From Bacteroidales bacterium UBA4772 (GTDB lineage Bacteria > Bacteroidota > Bacteroidia > Bacteroidales > VadinHA17): a stretch of DNA of 64,000 nt. The notes beneath the pieces are model-generated. The model made no database searches, had not been told where the DNA came from, and worked only from the letters and a program-made list of their open reading frames with translations. Of the stretch, positions 41,825 to 50,158 are shown piece by piece. The stretch lies in contig DHHM01000011.1 in assembly GCA_002403305.1 (NCBI GenBank), positions 173,247 to 237,246 of the forward strand, read 5' to 3'. The number at the start of each line of letters is the position of its first letter. The first letter of the stretch is position 1. A program made the translations under genes and the position numbers.

Positions 41825-42598
41825 CTAAATAAAGGCACCATCATAGTCCATCCTGGGATCAGGATTGGAGAGGTCTATCACCCTGTGATAGCCGATGTTA
41901 CCGTTCTTGTGTGTTGAGCTGCCGGCATTGTAACACCTGGGTATACCCCATATGCCGTGATATATCTTTCCGGCGGTGGCACGGTCGCGGTGATAATGGC
42001 CGAAGAGTAGCAAGTCGACCCTGTTTTCGATAACCTCCCTCAGTTCATCAGTGTCGCGCAGATGTCTCCCAATCTTAAAGTCGAACGGATGATGATGCAT
42101 GTATAAAACCTTTTGCCTCTCAGCTACCGCCGGTCCTTCAAGAAGTATAGCGAGCCGCTTCAGCTGCTCTCCGCCCAGCTCGCCCTCCGAGAGAATGCGG
42201 TCATGCCAGCTCAGCTCCTCAGCCGTCGAGTCAAGACCAATGAATGCCACCTCATCAATGATATCAAGCTTCGGATAGATCACCTCAGGGTTACCGTAGA
42301 ATCTCTCCTTGAACACGGGTACCAGGTCAGGGTTACCCATAGAGCCGGTGCCGTAATCGTGGTTTCCCGGGACGAGCAGCACACGGTACCCGTACCGTCT
42401 CAGCGTCTCAATCGCTTCCCTCGCCTCCTCCGCGTGCGAAGGTTCGTTGGCATTCTCCTCCAGGTCGCCGGTGACGACAACAATGTAATTCTCCGCCGGC
42501 TGCTTCAGGAATGCCAGGTTGTCAACCAGCGTCCTGAATTTCTTCCCGCAATCCCTGTACCCGATATGCAGGTCAGAAAGATGAATGATCTTTTTCAT
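41825..42598 (-). CDS. Metallophosphoesterase
   Basis: 257-residue cytosolic calcineurin-like phosphoesterase with all five metal motifs: LSDLHIGYRD, VVVTGDLEENA, LVPGNHDYGTG, LYMHHHPFD and LLLFGHYHRDRA. No signal peptide. It resembles class III cyclic-nucleotide-type or 3',5'-cAMP phosphodiesterase-like enzymes, but the substrate cannot be deduced. Confidence 0.86.
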   Translation of the reverse strand: MKKIIHLSDLHIGYRDCGKKFRTLVDNLAFLKQPAENYIVVVTGDLEENANEPSHAEEAREAIETLRRYGYRVLLVPGNHDYGTGSMGNPDLVPVFKERFYGNPEVIYPKLDIIDEVAFIGLDSTAEELSWHDRILSEGELGGEQLKRLAILLEGPAVAERQKVLYMHHHPFDFKIGRHLRDTDELREVIENRVDLLLFGHYHRDRATAGKIYHGIWGIPRCYNAGSSTHKNGNIGYHRVIDLSNPDPRMDYDGAFI

Positions 42599-42791
42599 TC
42601 GTTTATTGATTATTTATCTCATTGGCCGAATGGAACTTGCAAGAAGTTTAATCATCAGATCCTTGTATGAGCTCTTGCTCATACAAGTTTCATTGTTAAA
42701 CTGTTAGTTGTTCACACTGTGCTTAAAGTTAACGAATTCCGTAGCTTAAAAGCAAAACAATTTTTGTCGGAACCTGTTTCTTTCTTAAATT

Positions 42792-42799
42792 TATCTTTG
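42792..42799 (+). promoter_or_regulatory. Cupin gene -7 promoter element
   Basis: TATCTTTG matches TAnnTTTG, 23 nt before the ATG at 42823. Confidence 0.5.
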
Positions 42800-42822
42800 A
42801 AAACAGCATAAAAGCATCAGTT

Positions 42823-43176
42823 ATGAAAATCAACAACAATTCCGAAATACCTGCAAATGAGGTGCAGATGGAGGGGGCCGACAAGGTCAGGATGAGGATC
42901 CTCATAGGTCCCGGCGACGGATCAGACAACATCATCATGCGTCATTTCATTGTAGCCCCCGGCGGCAACACTCCACTTCACAATCACAATTATGAGCATG
43001 TCATTAAGGTTGAGAAGGGGCTGGGAATAGCCGTTGATAAGGATGGCGTTGAGCACCAGGTGAAGGAAGGACAGAGTCTCTTTGTAAGGCCGGGCGACCT
43101 GCACCAGTTCAAGAATCCCTACTATCGCGACTTTGAATTTCTGTGTATCATTCCCAATCCTGAAAAACTGCCGTAA
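42823..43176 (+). CDS. Single-domain cupin protein
   Basis: 117 residues. MRHFIVAPGGNTPLHNHNYEHVIKVEKG contains the first cupin motif with metal-ligand His residues and a Glu/His, and SLFVRPGDLHQFKNP the second. No domain beyond the cupin; function could be a small metal-dependent isomerase, dioxygenase or sensor. The next gene starts 1 bp after the stop, so the two are co-transcribed. Confidence 0.82.
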   Translation: MKINNNSEIPANEVQMEGADKVRMRILIGPGDGSDNIIMRHFIVAPGGNTPLHNHNYEHVIKVEKGLGIAVDKDGVEHQVKEGQSLFVRPGDLHQFKNPYYRDFEFLCIIPNPEKLP

Positions 43177-43177
43177 G

Positions 43178-43630
43178 ATGGCATCACACGAGATCGATTA
43201 CAAAATCTTCGGTGACGATATCCAGTTTGTGGAGGCAACCCTTGACCCGGGTGAGACCGTCATTGCCGAGGCCGGCGCCATGGTGTACATGGAGCAGGGT
43301 ATAGCCTATGAGACAAGGATGGGCGACGGCAAGGCGTTCGTACATGCCGGCGGCACGGTGATAGAGAGAGAACTCAACAACGAGTCCCTGCGCATCGATA
43401 CGGGATGCATCGTTGCCTATGAGCCGACGCTCGACTTAGACATTGAAACCACGGGTAGCCTCAAGACGATGGTCTTCGGCGGTGAGGGACTCTTCCTGGC
43501 CACGATGCGAGGCACGGGAAAGGTATGGTTGCAGTCGATGCCCATCCGCAAGCTGATACGTGCCCTGGCTCCAATGGGAGCCAACAGGGGCAAGGAGGCC
43601 AGCGGCCTGCTCGGCAACCTGTTCCAGTAA
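43178..43630 (+). CDS. AIM24/TIGR00266-family protein with an internal deletion
   Basis: 150 residues. The start EIDYKIFGDDIQFVEATLDPGETVIAEAGAMVYME and the second half KAFVHAGGTVIERELNNESLRIDTGCIVA plus VFGGEGLFLATMRGTGKVWLQSMPI match this family, usually around 230-265 residues. About 85-100 central residues, carrying the strands between YETRMGDG and the second GDG, are missing. The junction reads MGDGKAFVHAGG with the frame preserved, as expected if two GDG-coding stretches recombined. Start chosen at the ATG at 43178. Whether it folds is doubtful. Confidence 0.75.
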   Translation: MASHEIDYKIFGDDIQFVEATLDPGETVIAEAGAMVYMEQGIAYETRMGDGKAFVHAGGTVIERELNNESLRIDTGCIVAYEPTLDLDIETTGSLKTMVFGGEGLFLATMRGTGKVWLQSMPIRKLIRALAPMGANRGKEASGLLGNLFQ

Positions 43631-43631
43631 A

Positions 43632-44093
43632 TCAGAAGTACTTCATGCGGATGGTGATCTTCATCTTCTCACCCTGAACTACCGTGAATTTGAAGTCGTC
43701 AAACACCGGTTTGCCGAAGCCGGTAAGGTAAAAATTCGAAAAACCGAATCCCTCCTTCGGGATGCCAATTTTGCGGTACTCCATCAGCCCGTCACTGTTC
43801 TCATCGTCGAGAACCGACAGGCCGTAAACACCGGGTTCGAGTGTCAGACTGAATGTCAGGGTGTTGTCAGTGATCTGATCCTTGGGGAACCTCGGGTGGA
43901 GGAAAGCTTTTTCCTGGCGGAAGCTTTCATTGTCGGTAAAGACACCCACGGCTATCTGACCGATGTCAGACCTGAGACCAGTGACGGTGACCTCCACATT
44001 CTGTGCCTGAAGCCCTGCTGCCGTGACAAGCAGCAGTAACATGGTCACAGCAACGACTTTTGATTTATTCCGTAATGGTTTCGGTTGTTTCAT
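43632..44093 (-). CDS. DUF2141-domain secreted protein
   Basis: 153 residues from the ATG at 44093: signal peptide (VVAVTMLLLLVTAAGLQAQ) followed by a DUF2141 domain, VEVTVTGLRSDIGQIAVGVF, LEPGVYGLSVLDDENSDGLMEYRKIGIPKEGFGFS. The DENSDGLMEYR calcium-like loop and G-P-EG-G-S segment are typical. Function of the family is unknown; location should be periplasm or surface. It converges on the AIM24-like gene with 1 bp between stops. Confidence 0.85.
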   Translation of the reverse strand: MKQPKPLRNKSKVVAVTMLLLLVTAAGLQAQNVEVTVTGLRSDIGQIAVGVFTDNESFRQEKAFLHPRFPKDQITDNTLTFSLTLEPGVYGLSVLDDENSDGLMEYRKIGIPKEGFGFSNFYLTGFGKPVFDDFKFTVVQGEKMKITIRMKYF

Positions 44094-44241
44094 CTGATCA
44101 TATTTCACTTCATCCGGGGGCAAAACCTGTGCCACAATACGATGCTTCACCATCCGCTCCGGGAAAGCAACACACTTCACGGGCTTACCCGGCCCTTATG
44201 TACAGCGGTGCAAATGGTCTGCTAACGGAGTGTGGAAGGAT

Positions 44242-44784
44242 TCAGCTCTCCAGGTACATGGAATATTCCTCTATCTTGGTTTCCAGCCTCTTCTCAAGAA
44301 ACTCGTTGCCTCCGCGGAGAGCCTCGAGCACCTGCTTTGAGTCGTAATAAAATTCAGAAATATGTACCTTGCTCCACCTTTTCGGCGGCGACTGCAGGTT
44401 GGTGATCCTGTCGGCCAGCTTCACCGCCCAAACCTCTTTACTGCACTGCCTGATCTTTGCAAGGCTGTCAGTGAGCCTGTAATCCTTGAGCAGCTTGGGA
44501 TCCTTGGTCAGCGCCCACACTGCCTCGGCTACATCACTGCCGAACCGCTTGTCAAGCTCTGCCCTGGTAGTCGCCGTGTCCTCCAGGGTATCATGCAGCA
44601 GTGCCGTCTGGATGGCAAACTCCAGATCAAAACCGGGAGTGTGCGAAGCAGCGGCGAACAGCTCCATGGCCACGTTGCTGAGATGCACCACATACGGATT
44701 TTTGGTTCCCTTAACCTTCTGTAACCCGTGTTTCTCGGCAGCAAATTTTATTGCTTCCTGGTAGAGTGTCTGAATATCAGTCAT
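44242..44784 (-). CDS. HD-domain phosphohydrolase (SpoT-like)
   Basis: 180 residues from the ATG at 44784. YVVHLSNVA, ALLHDTLEDTATTRAEL and VKLADRITNL carry the His, His-Asp and Asp of the HD domain in the arrangement of stand-alone ppGpp hydrolases (MESH1/SpoT-HD type). The synthetase domain is absent, so it may degrade (p)ppGpp or another nucleotide. The frame extends upstream to 44892 but MTDIQTLYQEAIKFAAEKHG is the normal start. Confidence 0.8.
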   Translation of the reverse strand: MTDIQTLYQEAIKFAAEKHGLQKVKGTKNPYVVHLSNVAMELFAAASHTPGFDLEFAIQTALLHDTLEDTATTRAELDKRFGSDVAEAVWALTKDPKLLKDYRLTDSLAKIRQCSKEVWAVKLADRITNLQSPPKRWSKVHISEFYYDSKQVLEALRGGNEFLEKRLETKIEEYSMYLES

Positions 44785-44918
44785 ATAAAAATCATCCGTT
44801 TGACCCGATGAAGATAATGAAAAAATATCAGAGATTTTCCTAAAGATTTTCGACTTTATTGACCGGTGTTTATGGATTGCACGCCGGAACAAAATGTGAG
44901 GGTGGTTGTTTCCATTCT

Positions 44919-45272
44919 GTGAGCGGTACGGTTTTATATGACAGTGAATGCGCCCTGTGCAACAGCCAGGTGAGGTTCATCCACAGGCGCGACAGGCGGA
45001 AAAGCTTCCGGTTTGTGGCTTTGCAGTCGGAGGAGGGGAGGAGCATGCTCCTTGATGCCGGTCTGCCCCCGGATGAGCTTGACACTGTGGTCTATGCAAA
45101 GGAGGGAGAGCACCTGTTGCGATCGTCAGCGGTGCTGGGAATACTTAATGATCTCGGTGGCGCATGGCGACTGCTCCCTGTTTTCGGGATAATACCTGCA
45201 AGCATTCGCGATTTCTTCTACCGGCTCGTTGCCCGCAATCGCCACCGTCTGGCACGCTGCAGAAGAAGCTGA
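44919..45272 (+). CDS. DCC-family (DUF393) thiol oxidoreductase-like protein
   Basis: 117 residues from the GTG at 44919; an upstream ATG at 44859 would add a 20-residue leader. TVLYDSECALCNSQVRFIHRRD carries the CxxC of the family, where DG-C-LCN is usual. RFVALQSEEGRSMLLDAGLP, DTVVYAKEGEHLLRSSAVLGIL and FFYRLVARNRHRL follow the DUF393 pattern. Redox activity is inferred from the CxxC. The last 12 codons and stop form the first unit of a 47-bp tandem repeat that continues downstream. Confidence 0.82.
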   Translation: MSGTVLYDSECALCNSQVRFIHRRDRRKSFRFVALQSEEGRSMLLDAGLPPDELDTVVYAKEGEHLLRSSAVLGILNDLGGAWRLLPVFGIIPASIRDFFYRLVARNRHRLARCRRS

Positions 45273-45515
45273 CATTTTCCCGCAACCGCCACCGTCTGGC
45301 ATGCCGGAGAAGAAGCTGACATTTTCCCGCAACCGCCACCGTCTGGCACGCCGGAGAAGAAGCTGACATTTCCCCGCAATCGCCACCGTCTGGCACGCCG
45401 GAGAAGAAGCTGACATTTTCCCGGAACCGCCACCGTCTGGCACGCCGGAGAAGAAGCTGACATTTTCCCGGAACCGCCACCGTCTGGCACGCCGCAGAAG
45501 AAGTTGTCATTTTCC
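45234..45515 (+). repeat. Six-copy 47-bp tandem array derived from a gene 3' end
   Basis: Six exactly contiguous 47-bp units begin at 45234, 45281, 45328, 45375, 45422 and 45469, differing by only a few substitutions each. Unit 1 starts inside the DCC-family gene and contains its last 12 codons, its TGA stop (45270-45272) and 8 further bases, so the array grew by duplication of the gene's end. There are no spacers, so it is not a CRISPR. All three minus-strand frames are open across it, which is a by-product of the repeat. Confidence 0.95.
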
Positions 45516-45618
45516 CTCTACCATCAGCGGCCGGACCTCTGTAAGCCTCACATATTCCTCTAGTCCATACACCGCAGCAACAATGATTCTGCTTATCTTG
45601 CATAAAAATAAGACAGCC

Positions 45619-45912
45619 ATGATACTTAGCACCTGCGGACTCAAATGTGATGAATGCGAGTTCTATACCAAAACCTGCGCCGGATGCCGTAACGTGAAGG
45701 GCGCCACCTTCTGGGCAATAGAGATGATGCCCACAAAGGTATGCTCTCTATACGATTGCGCTGTGAACCAGCGGGGCTTTACAGACTGCGGCGACTGTGC
45801 CGAGCTGCCATGCGAGACCTTCCTTCAGATGAAGGATCCGGCCATCTCCGACGAGGAAAATCAGCGGATGGTGGGGATGAGGGTCGCGCTGCTGCGTGCC
45901 GGTAAAAACTGA
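45619..45912 (+). CDS. DUF3795 cysteine-rich protein
   Basis: 97 residues from the ATG at 45619. The Cys pattern STCGLKCDECEFYTKTCAGC, KVCSLYDCAVNQRGFTDCGDC and ELPCETFLQMKDP is typical of DUF3795, small proteins thought to bind metal or a cluster. Family function is unknown. Length is normal and complete. Confidence 0.84.
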   Translation: MILSTCGLKCDECEFYTKTCAGCRNVKGATFWAIEMMPTKVCSLYDCAVNQRGFTDCGDCAELPCETFLQMKDPAISDEENQRMVGMRVALLRAGKN

Positions 45913-45914
45913 CG

Positions 45915-46415
45915 TTGTTAAGCGGGTGTAACCGTGAGGACAGCATTTCATACTGTTTACATGATGCTGGCGCTGACGGACCACGGAAAGCCGACGGCAG
46001 CCTCCCGCATATCGAATACATGCACCTGGCACAGGGAAGCGACCTCATCGACGCCGGGGTGAACGTGGGCATGCCGTTCGCAGGCTCAGCCTCTGACCTG
46101 GGCTGTTTCGAGACGGGACTGACAGCCGTGAGCCTCCTCAGTGCACCAGGTGCAGCAACCTTTTATCCCAATCCGGTTAGCACCACGGGATACATCCGTT
46201 TCGAGGCTGCAGAGGCGGGTCATTGCGTGGTGCAACTCCATGATGTCACCGGCAAATTGGTGAAGAGAGTTGCCGTAAGAGATGTCGAACCCGGTGAGAG
46301 CATCCTGACCGCGGACCTCTCAGGCCTGCATGACGGGGTTTACATATGCAGGGTCCTGCTGAACGGAAAACCTCTTTTCACGCTCCGGTTCCTGAAAGTC
46401 GGCGCCGCCGGATAA
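45915..46415 (+). pseudogene. Orphan C-terminus of a secreted T9SS cargo protein
   Basis: The frame holds YMHLAQGSDLIDAGVNVGMPF and GSASDLGCFE, the last coil and end of a right-handed beta-helix (pectate-lyase-like) protein. Then comes a type A T9SS sorting domain: ATFYPNPVSTTGYIRFE, VVQLHDVTGKLVKRV, ESILTADLSGLHDGVYICRVLLNGK. The hundreds of residues of signal peptide and catalytic helix that should precede are missing; the open frame starts with unrelated codons at 45915. It is therefore the tail of a lost exported enzyme. Confidence 0.65.
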
Positions 46416-46551
46416 AATACTGATGCTTAAGGGCCCGGCATCGAATTCGTAATGCGGGCGAAAATATACACCTGAAGTAGGTCTCTTTGGCTCATTTTTT
46501 GAAGCATTAATGCTTTTTAAACTGTTCCCTGACCAACCTGATTTCCATGGA

Positions 46552-47247
46552 ATGAAAAAACTAACTCTCTTTTTATTGGTTCTCTTTCTGGCTGCTGTTA
46601 CGGCGCTGCCACAGAATAGTGCCAGGAAGAGCGTCTTTGGTGTCAACACCGGCCTCTCAATGGCATATGACGAGTTCGCGGATAAGACGTTCATCTATGA
46701 TGCCGGTTTCGCCACCATGGGCCCTGACATCGAGGCGGAGTACCTCTATTACGGCAATTACTTCGGCTTCTCCTCCAGCATCGGCTATGCCAGTATCTTC
46801 TTCAATGAGAGGGCATACCAGTCTGAATATGACGGGACACTGAACGGCTATGGCACCAATGAGGTGTCAGCAGGGAATTACCAGGTTCTGAAGTTCCTCG
46901 TCGGCTTCACCCTGAAGCTCCCGGAATTCAACCATACCGAGGTGTTGTTTCTGACCCACCTTGGATACGCCTGCACAATACACCCTGACCTCATAGTGAC
47001 AAACAGCGAGCTGGGAGTGATAAACAGCATGGACAGAGACGCCGGAGGAGCTCCTGTTGCAAACCTGGGAGTGAAAATCAACTACTGGCTGAATGGGCGC
47101 TACGGGGTGTCGCTGAATGGCAGCATGACCCTGACCGAGCCTTCATTCTACGACAGTACAGGTCCTGGCGGATACTTCACCATGCCAATGAAATATTACA
47201 ATGTTAACATTGACTTCGTCATAAACCTTAAATCCTCTTCGCTATGA
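46552..47247 (+). CDS. Outer-membrane beta-barrel protein
   Basis: About 231 residues from the ATG at 46552, with a signal peptide (KKLTLFLLVLFLAAVTALPQ). Alternating amphipathic strands such as SVFGVNTGLSMAYDEF, YYGNYFGFSSSIGYASIFF and a final VNIDFVINLK indicate a small barrel. The frame extends upstream to 46510 through unlikely sequence. It overlaps the start of the following lipoprotein gene by 4 bp (ATGA), so the two are translationally coupled. Function unknown. Confidence 0.75.
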   Translation: MKKLTLFLLVLFLAAVTALPQNSARKSVFGVNTGLSMAYDEFADKTFIYDAGFATMGPDIEAEYLYYGNYFGFSSSIGYASIFFNERAYQSEYDGTLNGYGTNEVSAGNYQVLKFLVGFTLKLPEFNHTEVLFLTHLGYACTIHPDLIVTNSELGVINSMDRDAGGAPVANLGVKINYWLNGRYGVSLNGSMTLTEPSFYDSTGPGGYFTMPMKYYNVNIDFVINLKSSSL

Positions 47248-48263
47248 AAAGATCAGCATATTTGTTCCTCATACCCCTCCTCCTCGTCTCTTGCACGGGC
47301 AACAGGCTTAACTATGACAAAGGGATCATTCCGCCGGTGCCGGTGAACTTCACTTCAGTCAATTCGACGTTTGACGATTACAACTCGAATCTACAGATAT
47401 CCTGGACGGAAATGAACTTCAGCCTTATTTTTTCGACGAACAGAAATTCAGCCGGGAACGACTTCGACTTCGTTTATTACAAGGGACATATTGTGTTTGA
47501 GCTTCTGGACGGAGTCTTCGAAATGAATACCTCAGCTGAGGAGAACAGCCTGCTCGAAACTGTAAACAGCAGTAACAATGAGCTTGGTCCATATTTTACA
47601 AGCGATTATCCGTATCCTTTTTACTGGAATAAAGCGGCCGGGGACAAGAGTTTCTTATTCAGCAGCAACCCGGACAAGCGTTTCTTTTACAGCAGCGATC
47701 CGGACGGGAACCTCGATATCTTTTGCTGCAGTTATGAGTTCGGAGGAGATGTGTTTGATCCTGTGGGAGAGCCGTTCGCCCTGACCCCGTTAAACACGGC
47801 ACATAATGAAGGGTACCTTTCAATTCATGGCGGTGCTGTGGAAAACAGGGAGACGGTCTGGTTCATGTCGGACCGCGATGGCTCCTACGATCTTTACAGT
47901 GCCACCGGCGAGGAGGGGAAGCTGATCAGCGAGTCGGCCACCGTCACCGTCACCCGGTCATCTGTGCTGAGCAGCAGCGCCGACGACAAGTGCCCATATA
48001 TATGCGGAAATATGATGATCTTCACATCTGACCGCGAGGGCGGGTTCGGCGGGTTCGACCTGTGGTACTCTGTCTTTGACGGCCAGCAATGGTCGGCACC
48101 CGTCAACCTGGGCAGCGACATCAATACGGAGTATGATGAATACAGGCCTGTGGTTGTTGCAACAGGAGAGTCTTATATAAATGACCTGATGGTATTCTCC
48201 TCCAACCGCCCAGGCGGCAAGGGTGGGTTTGACCTGTACTATGCAGGGGTACCGAAGAGGTAG
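47244..48263 (+). CDS. Lipoprotein with WD40-like (PD40) beta-propeller repeats
   Basis: 339 residues. Lipobox LLLVSC near residue 17 marks a lipid anchor. Several blades of the WD40-like/PD40 type are visible: NRETVWFMSDRDGSYDLYSA, NMMIFTSDREGGFGGFDLWYS and DLMVFSSNRPGGKGGFDLYYA, with the family's F-S-(D/N)R-GG-gg-DLy motif. Such propellers occur in OmpA-linked and T9SS-associated Bacteroidota proteins and usually mediate binding. Coupled to the preceding barrel gene, so the pair may form an outer-membrane complex. Confidence 0.82.
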   Translation: MKRSAYLFLIPLLLVSCTGNRLNYDKGIIPPVPVNFTSVNSTFDDYNSNLQISWTEMNFSLIFSTNRNSAGNDFDFVYYKGHIVFELLDGVFEMNTSAEENSLLETVNSSNNELGPYFTSDYPYPFYWNKAAGDKSFLFSSNPDKRFFYSSDPDGNLDIFCCSYEFGGDVFDPVGEPFALTPLNTAHNEGYLSIHGGAVENRETVWFMSDRDGSYDLYSATGEEGKLISESATVTVTRSSVLSSSADDKCPYICGNMMIFTSDREGGFGGFDLWYSVFDGQQWSAPVNLGSDINTEYDEYRPVVVATGESYINDLMVFSSNRPGGKGGFDLYYAGVPKR

Positions 48264-48270
48264 GGGGTTT

Positions 48271-48326
48271 CAGTTGGCAGTCGGCAGTCGGCAGTTGGCA
48301 GTTTGCAGTTGGCAGTTGGCAGTTGG
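48271..48326 (+). repeat. Heptamer array (CAGTYNN), 8 units
   Basis: CAGTTGG, CAGTCGG, CAGTCGG, CAGTTGG, CAGTTTG, then three CAGTTGG. It starts 7 bp after the lipoprotein stop and belongs to the family found at 23578, 35059 and 41748. The following 48330-48450 contains no gene. Confidence 0.85.
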
Positions 48327-48453
48327 CAATAGTTGTATTTTGCTTATAATCAATATATTGATCGTCATGATCTGTCGGCCGGGATCTCCGCTATGCTCCG
48401 ACAGGACGGCCGCCAAAGGCGGTCAGACATTCAGACTTCAGATTTTCCGACCT

Positions 48454-49977
48454 TTAGCTAACAAACAAACTCTTACTGGAGTACTCCGGATCACACGTCA
48501 CATTCACATTCAGCTTGCGCAGCCCTGCCTCATCACCGGGGGTGGGTATGTGAGTCAGATGCACTTCGCAGTTACGCAACTGCTTGAGCTGCTCCAGGGC
48601 GGCCTGGGCGGCGGGATTGGTAAGTGCGCTTATGCTCAACAGTATAAGCGTCTCCTCCACGTCGAGGCTCACCTCCTTGCCGTTGAGAATATCCTTTTTC
48701 AGATAAGTGACCGAATCAATAAGGTTCTTGGGCATAAGCAACAGGCTGTCGGGCAGCCCGGCCAGCTGCTTCGTGGCATTGAGTACCAGGCTTGAAGCTG
48801 CATGCATCAGCGGCGAGTTCTTGCCGGTGATGATGGTGCCGTCAGCCAGCTCTATCGCGGCCCCGCAGAAGAAGCCGGCGTTGCCCTTGCCGCTCTTCTT
48901 TGCCTCTTTAGCCGCCTTCCTGGCTGGCAATACCACCCTGCGGTCCTCGGCCCGCGCCCTGACCTTGCCCATGACATGTACTGCCTGTTCCAGCGTCTCC
49001 TTGTCAACCAGCCCCAGGGCATACTCCACGGCACACCTGAGATAGCGGCGGATGATCTCCTGATGGGCAGCCTCCTTTATGACAGCGTCATCAACTATTC
49101 CGGAGCTGGCACGGTTGACGCCCATGTCGGTTGGCGACTGGTACATCGACTCCCCGCCTGTGATTTTTTCCAGGATCCTCTTGAGAAGGTGGAACGCCTC
49201 TATGTCACGATTGTAGTTGACAACCTCCGTCCCGTAGGCATTCTTGTGGTATTCATCGGCGAGCACCTCATCCTTAAGGTCGACGGTGGCAGCCTCGTAG
49301 GCGATGTTTACCTTGTGGTCAATGGGCAGGTCCCAAATCGGAAAGGTCTCGAACTTGGCATAGCCCGCCTTGACACCCCGGCGGTACTCGTGGTAGAGGT
49401 TGCAGAGACAGGTGGCCAGCTTGCCGCTGCCGGGACCGGGGCCGGTGACGATCACAATCGGATGGGTGGTTTTGATGTACTCGTTGGCACCGTACCCTTC
49501 ATCGCTAACTATCAGGTCTACATCCGTGGGATAGCCTTTGGTGGGATAATGAAGGTATACCTTTACCCCCCTGTGCTCAAGCTTGTTCTTGAAGGCTTTG
49601 GCGGGCGACTGATTCCTGTAGCGGGTGATAACCACGGCGGTCACCTCGATGCCCCACTCCCTGAAGTCGTCTATTGTCTTCAGCGCATCAACGTCGTAGG
49701 TGATGCCGAAGTCAGCCCTCACCTTCTTCCTTTCAATGTCGCCGGCATGGATACAGAGGATCACATCGATCTTCTCCCTGAGCATCTGCAGCAGTCGCAT
49801 CTTTACATTCGGATCGAATCCCGGCAGTACCCTGGAGGCATGGTAGTCGTACAGAAGCTTGCCCCCGAACTCGAGGTACAGTTTGTTGTTGAAGCGGTCA
49901 ACCCTCTCAAGGATAGCAGCAGTCTGCTCCCTGAGGTATCTCTCATTGTCAAACCCCGTACGCTTTGTATCTGTCAT
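48454..49977 (-). CDS. DUF1846-family protein
   Basis: 507 residues, the normal length of DUF1846. Recognisable are GFDNERYLREQTAAILERV, KLYLEFGGKLLYDYHASRVLPGF, IVIVTGPGPGSGKLATCLCNLYHE (a glycine-rich nucleotide-type loop), YQSPTDMGVNRAS and the C-terminal LTHIPTPGDEAGLRKL. A family structure has been described, but no reaction is established; the Gly-rich loop suggests nucleotide binding. Monocistronic, with no neighbour giving a clue. Confidence 0.88.
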   Translation of the reverse strand: MTDTKRTGFDNERYLREQTAAILERVDRFNNKLYLEFGGKLLYDYHASRVLPGFDPNVKMRLLQMLREKIDVILCIHAGDIERKKVRADFGITYDVDALKTIDDFREWGIEVTAVVITRYRNQSPAKAFKNKLEHRGVKVYLHYPTKGYPTDVDLIVSDEGYGANEYIKTTHPIVIVTGPGPGSGKLATCLCNLYHEYRRGVKAGYAKFETFPIWDLPIDHKVNIAYEAATVDLKDEVLADEYHKNAYGTEVVNYNRDIEAFHLLKRILEKITGGESMYQSPTDMGVNRASSGIVDDAVIKEAAHQEIIRRYLRCAVEYALGLVDKETLEQAVHVMGKVRARAEDRRVVLPARKAAKEAKKSGKGNAGFFCGAAIELADGTIITGKNSPLMHAASSLVLNATKQLAGLPDSLLLMPKNLIDSVTYLKKDILNGKEVSLDVEETLILLSISALTNPAAQAALEQLKQLRNCEVHLTHIPTPGDEAGLRKLNVNVTCDPEYSSKSLFVS

Positions 49978-50094
49978 TTAAATCCCCCTGGATAATTCCG
50001 CTAAGAATTACGATCAGCTTCCAATATTAAAGAAATTTTAAGCTCACGAAAGTTTTTGCGGATAAAATAATTTCCTCATTAGAAAATAATGAAT

Positions 50095-50102
50095 TAGCTT
50101 TG
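50095..50102 (+). promoter_or_regulatory. -7 promoter element before the small membrane protein
   Basis: TAGCTTTG matches TAnnTTTG, 56 nt before the ATG at 50159. Confidence 0.4.
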
Positions 50103-50158
50103 GCTTTGACAATCATGGAGTTGGCTTGTTTAAATCTTAGTGGTAAAATCATTATGTC

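Noticed and set aside
45126..45603. Minus-strand repeat proteins (three overlapping frames with ACQTVAVAGKCQ-like units)
   Set aside because: The 47-bp array happens to be open in all three minus frames; the repeats read through each frame in turn and no start signal or homology supports translation.
48802..49995. 397-residue plus-strand frame
   Set aside because: It lies wholly opposite the DUF1846 gene, which has full family motifs; the plus frame resembles no protein and is a shadow of GC-rich codon use.
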